The translations under genes were made by a program, and so were the position numbers. This document shows, in pieces, positions 13,398-15,536 of a stretch of DNA of 15,536 bases. The DNA comes from Desulfobacteraceae bacterium (GTDB taxonomy: Bacteria > Desulfobacterota > DSM-4660 > Desulfatiglandales > Desulfatiglandaceae): assembly GCA_030612945.1 (NCBI GenBank), contig JAUWMY010000013.1, positions 1 through 15,536 of the forward strand. Direction: 5' to 3'. Every line of letters starts with the position of its first letter. Position 1 is the first letter of the stretch. The notes under the pieces are model-generated. The model searched no databases, was not told where the DNA came from, and saw only the letters and a program-made list of their open reading frames with translations.

Positions 13398-13435
13398 TGT
13401 CGAAAATGAGAGAGTAATTCGACAGATGTGTCGGA
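13398..13435. promoter_or_regulatory. Three TGTCGRA half-sites, candidate enhancer (UAS) for an NtrC-type activator
   Basis: TGTCGAA (13398-13404) and TTCGACA (13418-13424) are exact inverted repeats with centres 20 bp apart. TGTCGGA (13429-13435) makes a second palindrome with the middle site (CGACA-GATG-TGTCG, 13420-13433). The cluster lies 100-150 bp upstream of the sigma-54 promoter, the usual distance for enhancer-binding protein sites, and also in the leader or promoter region of the divergent kinase gene. Binding by the adjacent regulator is inferred from position and symmetry. Confidence 0.55.
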
Positions 13436-13521
13436 TTGTGCTACGGTGGCCCTTATTTGCATACAGATGAGATCGTGGTTTCTGCCGATGTATCAGGCTT
13501 CATAAAAGGGAGAGAGAGGCA

Positions 13522-15300
13522 ATGGGAGATGAAAGAAAAACGGCTGACACAACGAGGGAGCGAGGATCGGCCTTCCCCACTTCCGCCGCAACCGAGCTCG
13601 GTGATGAGAGGCGGGCCCGGCCGTTTCTACAGCCTCTGGCGGTGGCCCTTGTCTGTATAGTTTTAGTCTCTCTCCTTCTGATCAGAGGCTTGATTGACCT
13701 GACGAACCTCGACAAAACCCTTGTTGACTATATGGAGAACAGGGGAGTAGAAATCATAAGAAATGTTCAGCATGTTGCGGACTATCATTTTCAACGGTTA
13801 GTTCAGACGGGGCAGGTTGGCCTTGATTCCGGATCTCGCCCTCCATTTTCAGAGGAGGCCTTTTCAATGCAGGAGTCGTTGATCATTGACCTTGTAGAAC
13901 TGGCACAGGAGATTGATTCCAGATTGGAGAAAGATATGTTAAGCCCCAGACAAATGGAAGCCCTTGCTGAAAAGGAATGTTTGTGGCTAATAGCCTTATT
14001 AGATGAAAAGGGAGTTATCACCTTCCAACACAGGCCAGTCTCTAAGGACCTCTTGAGCCTCGCCAGCCCAGTAGTACAGGGAAATGAGGAGATCAGGATC
14101 AGTATTTTCGGCCTGACCGGGAGCAATGAGGGGGTAAGATTTATCGCCCTTCAAAGGAAATCGGGAAGCGGGACCATTATCCTTGCCTTGGACAAAGATA
14201 GTTTTCGATGCAGGAGTTTGAGGCTTTCTATTCAAAGGGCAATTGAGGAGGTTGGACAGGTCTCGGGGACTGTATACTTTATGGTGAAGGATCAACTGGG
14301 CAGGATCCTGGGCAGGGCTGGGGAGCTGCCCCAAATTGAAAAGGAAAAAAGTCAATCAGAGAATATTCTCAAAGACGGGGCTGATTCGGCAAGCAGGAAG
14401 ATCGTTTTAAATGGGCAGAAACTGCTTGAAATTATAGCGCCTATCCGTCTCGGCGGTGGATCTGCCGGCACGGCGCGGTTGAGTCTTAGGAAAGACAGTG
14501 CAGATCGGATTCTCGATAAAATTAGATTCCGGGTCTTTGTTTCCATGGCCTTTATGGTGGTTATTGCCTTTGTATCCATGTGGTTCCTTTACAAAAACCA
14601 GAACAGGCACTTAGCCAGGATGAGAGAAATGGAAAGGCGATTACAAAAGGCAGAAAGGCTTTCAGCCCTGGGCCGCCTTGCTGCGGGCGTAGCCCATGAA
14701 ATTCGAAATCCGCTCAATGCTATTAGTATGGCAAGCCAGAGGCTTAAAAAGGATAATCTCAATCAACTGACAGGGGTAATCAGGGATGAGATCAGGCGGC
14801 TCAATCATATTATCGAAGAGTTTCTTGGTCTTTCGAGAAGCCGCAAGCTGGAATTTTGCCGTCACGATCTAACGGAGCTTCTTCATCATATTGTCCTCCT
14901 AATAGGGGAAGAAGCCGAATCTGAAGGAGTGGTGATTCATACCGACTTCAAAAATTCTCCGTTCATGATTTCCATGGACATAGATAAGTTGAAGCAAGCC
15001 CTTTTCAATATTATCAAGAATGCTATGGAATCGATCTCCCCAACAGGTTCCATCAACCTTTCCATTGAGCCCAGGAGTAAAGAATGGGTCAGTGTCAAAA
15101 TTTCGGACACAGGAACCGGGATAACCTCTGAGGAAATCGAGAAGATCTTCGACCCGGACTACACAACCAAGGAGAAGGGTCTGGGTCTGGGCCTTCCCTT
15201 AGCCCATGAAATTATTCACGGCCACGGCGGGGAGATTCAGGTACAGAGCCGCCCGGGCTCAGGGACTACATTCGAAATCCTGCTACCCTTGGACAGATAA
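13522..15300 (+). CDS. Sensor histidine kinase, ZraS/AtoS-like
   Basis: The 592-residue membrane kinase has TM1 at about 36-56, a periplasmic sensor region of about 280 residues (57-335), TM2 at 336-357, then a short coiled linker straight into the catalytic core. The H-box ALGRLAAGVAHEIRNPLNAIS puts the phosphoacceptor at His392. The N-box is NIIKNAMESI (496-505), G1 is SDTGTGI (528-534), the F-box has FDPDYTTK (543-550), and G2 is GLGLGLPLAHEII (553-565). No PAS domain or obvious HAMP lies between TM2 and the H-box. The core type matches kinases that pair with NtrC-family regulators. The regulator starts 84 nt downstream. The start codon has a GAGAGAGG-type ribosome binding site. The sensed signal is unknown and may be periplasmic stress or metal. 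Confidence 0.94.
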   Translation: MGDERKTADTTRERGSAFPTSAATELGDERRARPFLQPLAVALVCIVLVSLLLIRGLIDLTNLDKTLVDYMENRGVEIIRNVQHVADYHFQRLVQTGQVGLDSGSRPPFSEEAFSMQESLIIDLVELAQEIDSRLEKDMLSPRQMEALAEKECLWLIALLDEKGVITFQHRPVSKDLLSLASPVVQGNEEIRISIFGLTGSNEGVRFIALQRKSGSGTIILALDKDSFRCRSLRLSIQRAIEEVGQVSGTVYFMVKDQLGRILGRAGELPQIEKEKSQSENILKDGADSASRKIVLNGQKLLEIIAPIRLGGGSAGTARLSLRKDSADRILDKIRFRVFVSMAFMVVIAFVSMWFLYKNQNRHLARMREMERRLQKAERLSALGRLAAGVAHEIRNPLNAISMASQRLKKDNLNQLTGVIRDEIRRLNHIIEEFLGLSRSRKLEFCRHDLTELLHHIVLLIGEEAESEGVVIHTDFKNSPFMISMDIDKLKQALFNIIKNAMESISPTGSINLSIEPRSKEWVSVKISDTGTGITSEEIEKIFDPDYTTKEKGLGLGLPLAHEIIHGHGGEIQVQSRPGSGTTFEILLPLDR

Positions 15301-15384
15301 GTTCATAGCTCATAGCTTACAACTTATAACGGAAAAAGCCCAGGGGCTATCACATATGATCTACCAGGTCAGAGGAACTCACCT

Positions 15385-15536
15385 ATGAAAAAACTGAGCA
15401 TTTTAGTTGTGGAAGACGGAAAGTCTCAGAGGGAAATGCTGAGGGATTTCCTCAGGGATGAGGAATACGACGTTTCAGAGGCCTCAAACGGCGATAAGGC
15501 TCTCAGGCAGGTGGAAAAAAACTATTTCGATCTCCT
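15385..15536 (+). CDS. Response regulator, receiver domain start (partial)
   Basis: The 50 complete codons before the window edge encode the first part of a CheY-like receiver: ILVVEDGKSQREMLRDFL, with the acidic pair Glu10-Asp11, then the second helix and YDVSEASNGDKALRQVE. The phosphoacceptor Asp, expected just after FDLL, lies beyond the edge. Its position right after the kinase makes it the cognate regulator. The KLSILVVEDGKSQREML opening resembles NtrC/ZraR/AtoC-type regulators, which fits the nearby sigma-54 promoter, but the AAA+ and DNA-binding domains are not visible here. The ATG is preceded by AGAGGA about 8 nt away. Confidence 0.9.
   Translation, partial: MKKLSILVVEDGKSQREMLRDFLRDEEYDVSEASNGDKALRQVEKNYFDL

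Overview
The window looks like chromosomal DNA of a Gram-negative bacterium, most probably a member of the Desulfobacterota (former Deltaproteobacteria) or a close relative. The assignment is inferred from gene content and intergenic style: Sec-exported periplasmic proteins, an outer-membrane beta-barrel with a C-terminal Phe, a tRNA-tuf operon, tandem cysteine-cluster (YkgJ-type) proteins, an exported NifX-like protein and short palindromic repeats. No marker here fixes the species.

Region 1 (1-1002, minus strand) is the head of a classic tRNA-EF-Tu operon in the order tRNA-Thr(TGT), tRNA-Tyr(GTA), tRNA-Gly(TCC), tRNA-Thr(GGT), tuf. Only the first 32 codons of tuf lie in the window. A near-consensus sigma-70 promoter lies about 200 bp upstream of the first tRNA. 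Region 2 (1138-1930) holds a small two-TM membrane protein (+) and ndk (-), convergent on a perfect 19-bp hairpin. Region 3 (about 1988-2285) is a repeat-rich, probably non-coding stretch with an inverted-repeat-bounded, MITE-like unit. Region 4 (2312-4863, +) has two tandem paralogous eight-cysteine YkgJ-family proteins and an orphan six-TM membrane protein.

Region 5 (4950-13298, minus strand) is the most interesting part. Eight closely packed genes run the same way: a Spy/CpxP/ZraP-like periplasmic protein, a NifX-like protein with a signal peptide, a LolD-type ABC ATPase, a LolE/MacB-type permease, a LolA-like carrier, an outer-membrane beta-barrel, an MMPL/HAE3-type RND transporter and a second LolA-like carrier. 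Gaps are 1 to about 40 nt, several genes overlap or embed their ribosome binding sites in the preceding gene, and no internal terminator is visible. Together the six transport genes could make a complete inner membrane-periplasm-outer membrane route for a lipid or another hydrophobic cargo. An excellent sigma-54 promoter sits directly upstream of the first gene.

Region 6 (13398-15536, +) is divergent and encodes a two-TM sensor histidine kinase followed by the start of a response regulator. The arrangement resembles zraP/zraSR: a periplasmic Spy/CpxP protein transcribed from a sigma-54 promoter, opposite a two-component system whose regulator would be expected to be NtrC-like. Three TGTCGRA half-sites lie 100-150 bp upstream of the sigma-54 promoter, where an enhancer-binding protein would bind. 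The working model, which is inference, is an envelope-stress- or metal-responsive two-component system that switches on the whole envelope trafficking module.
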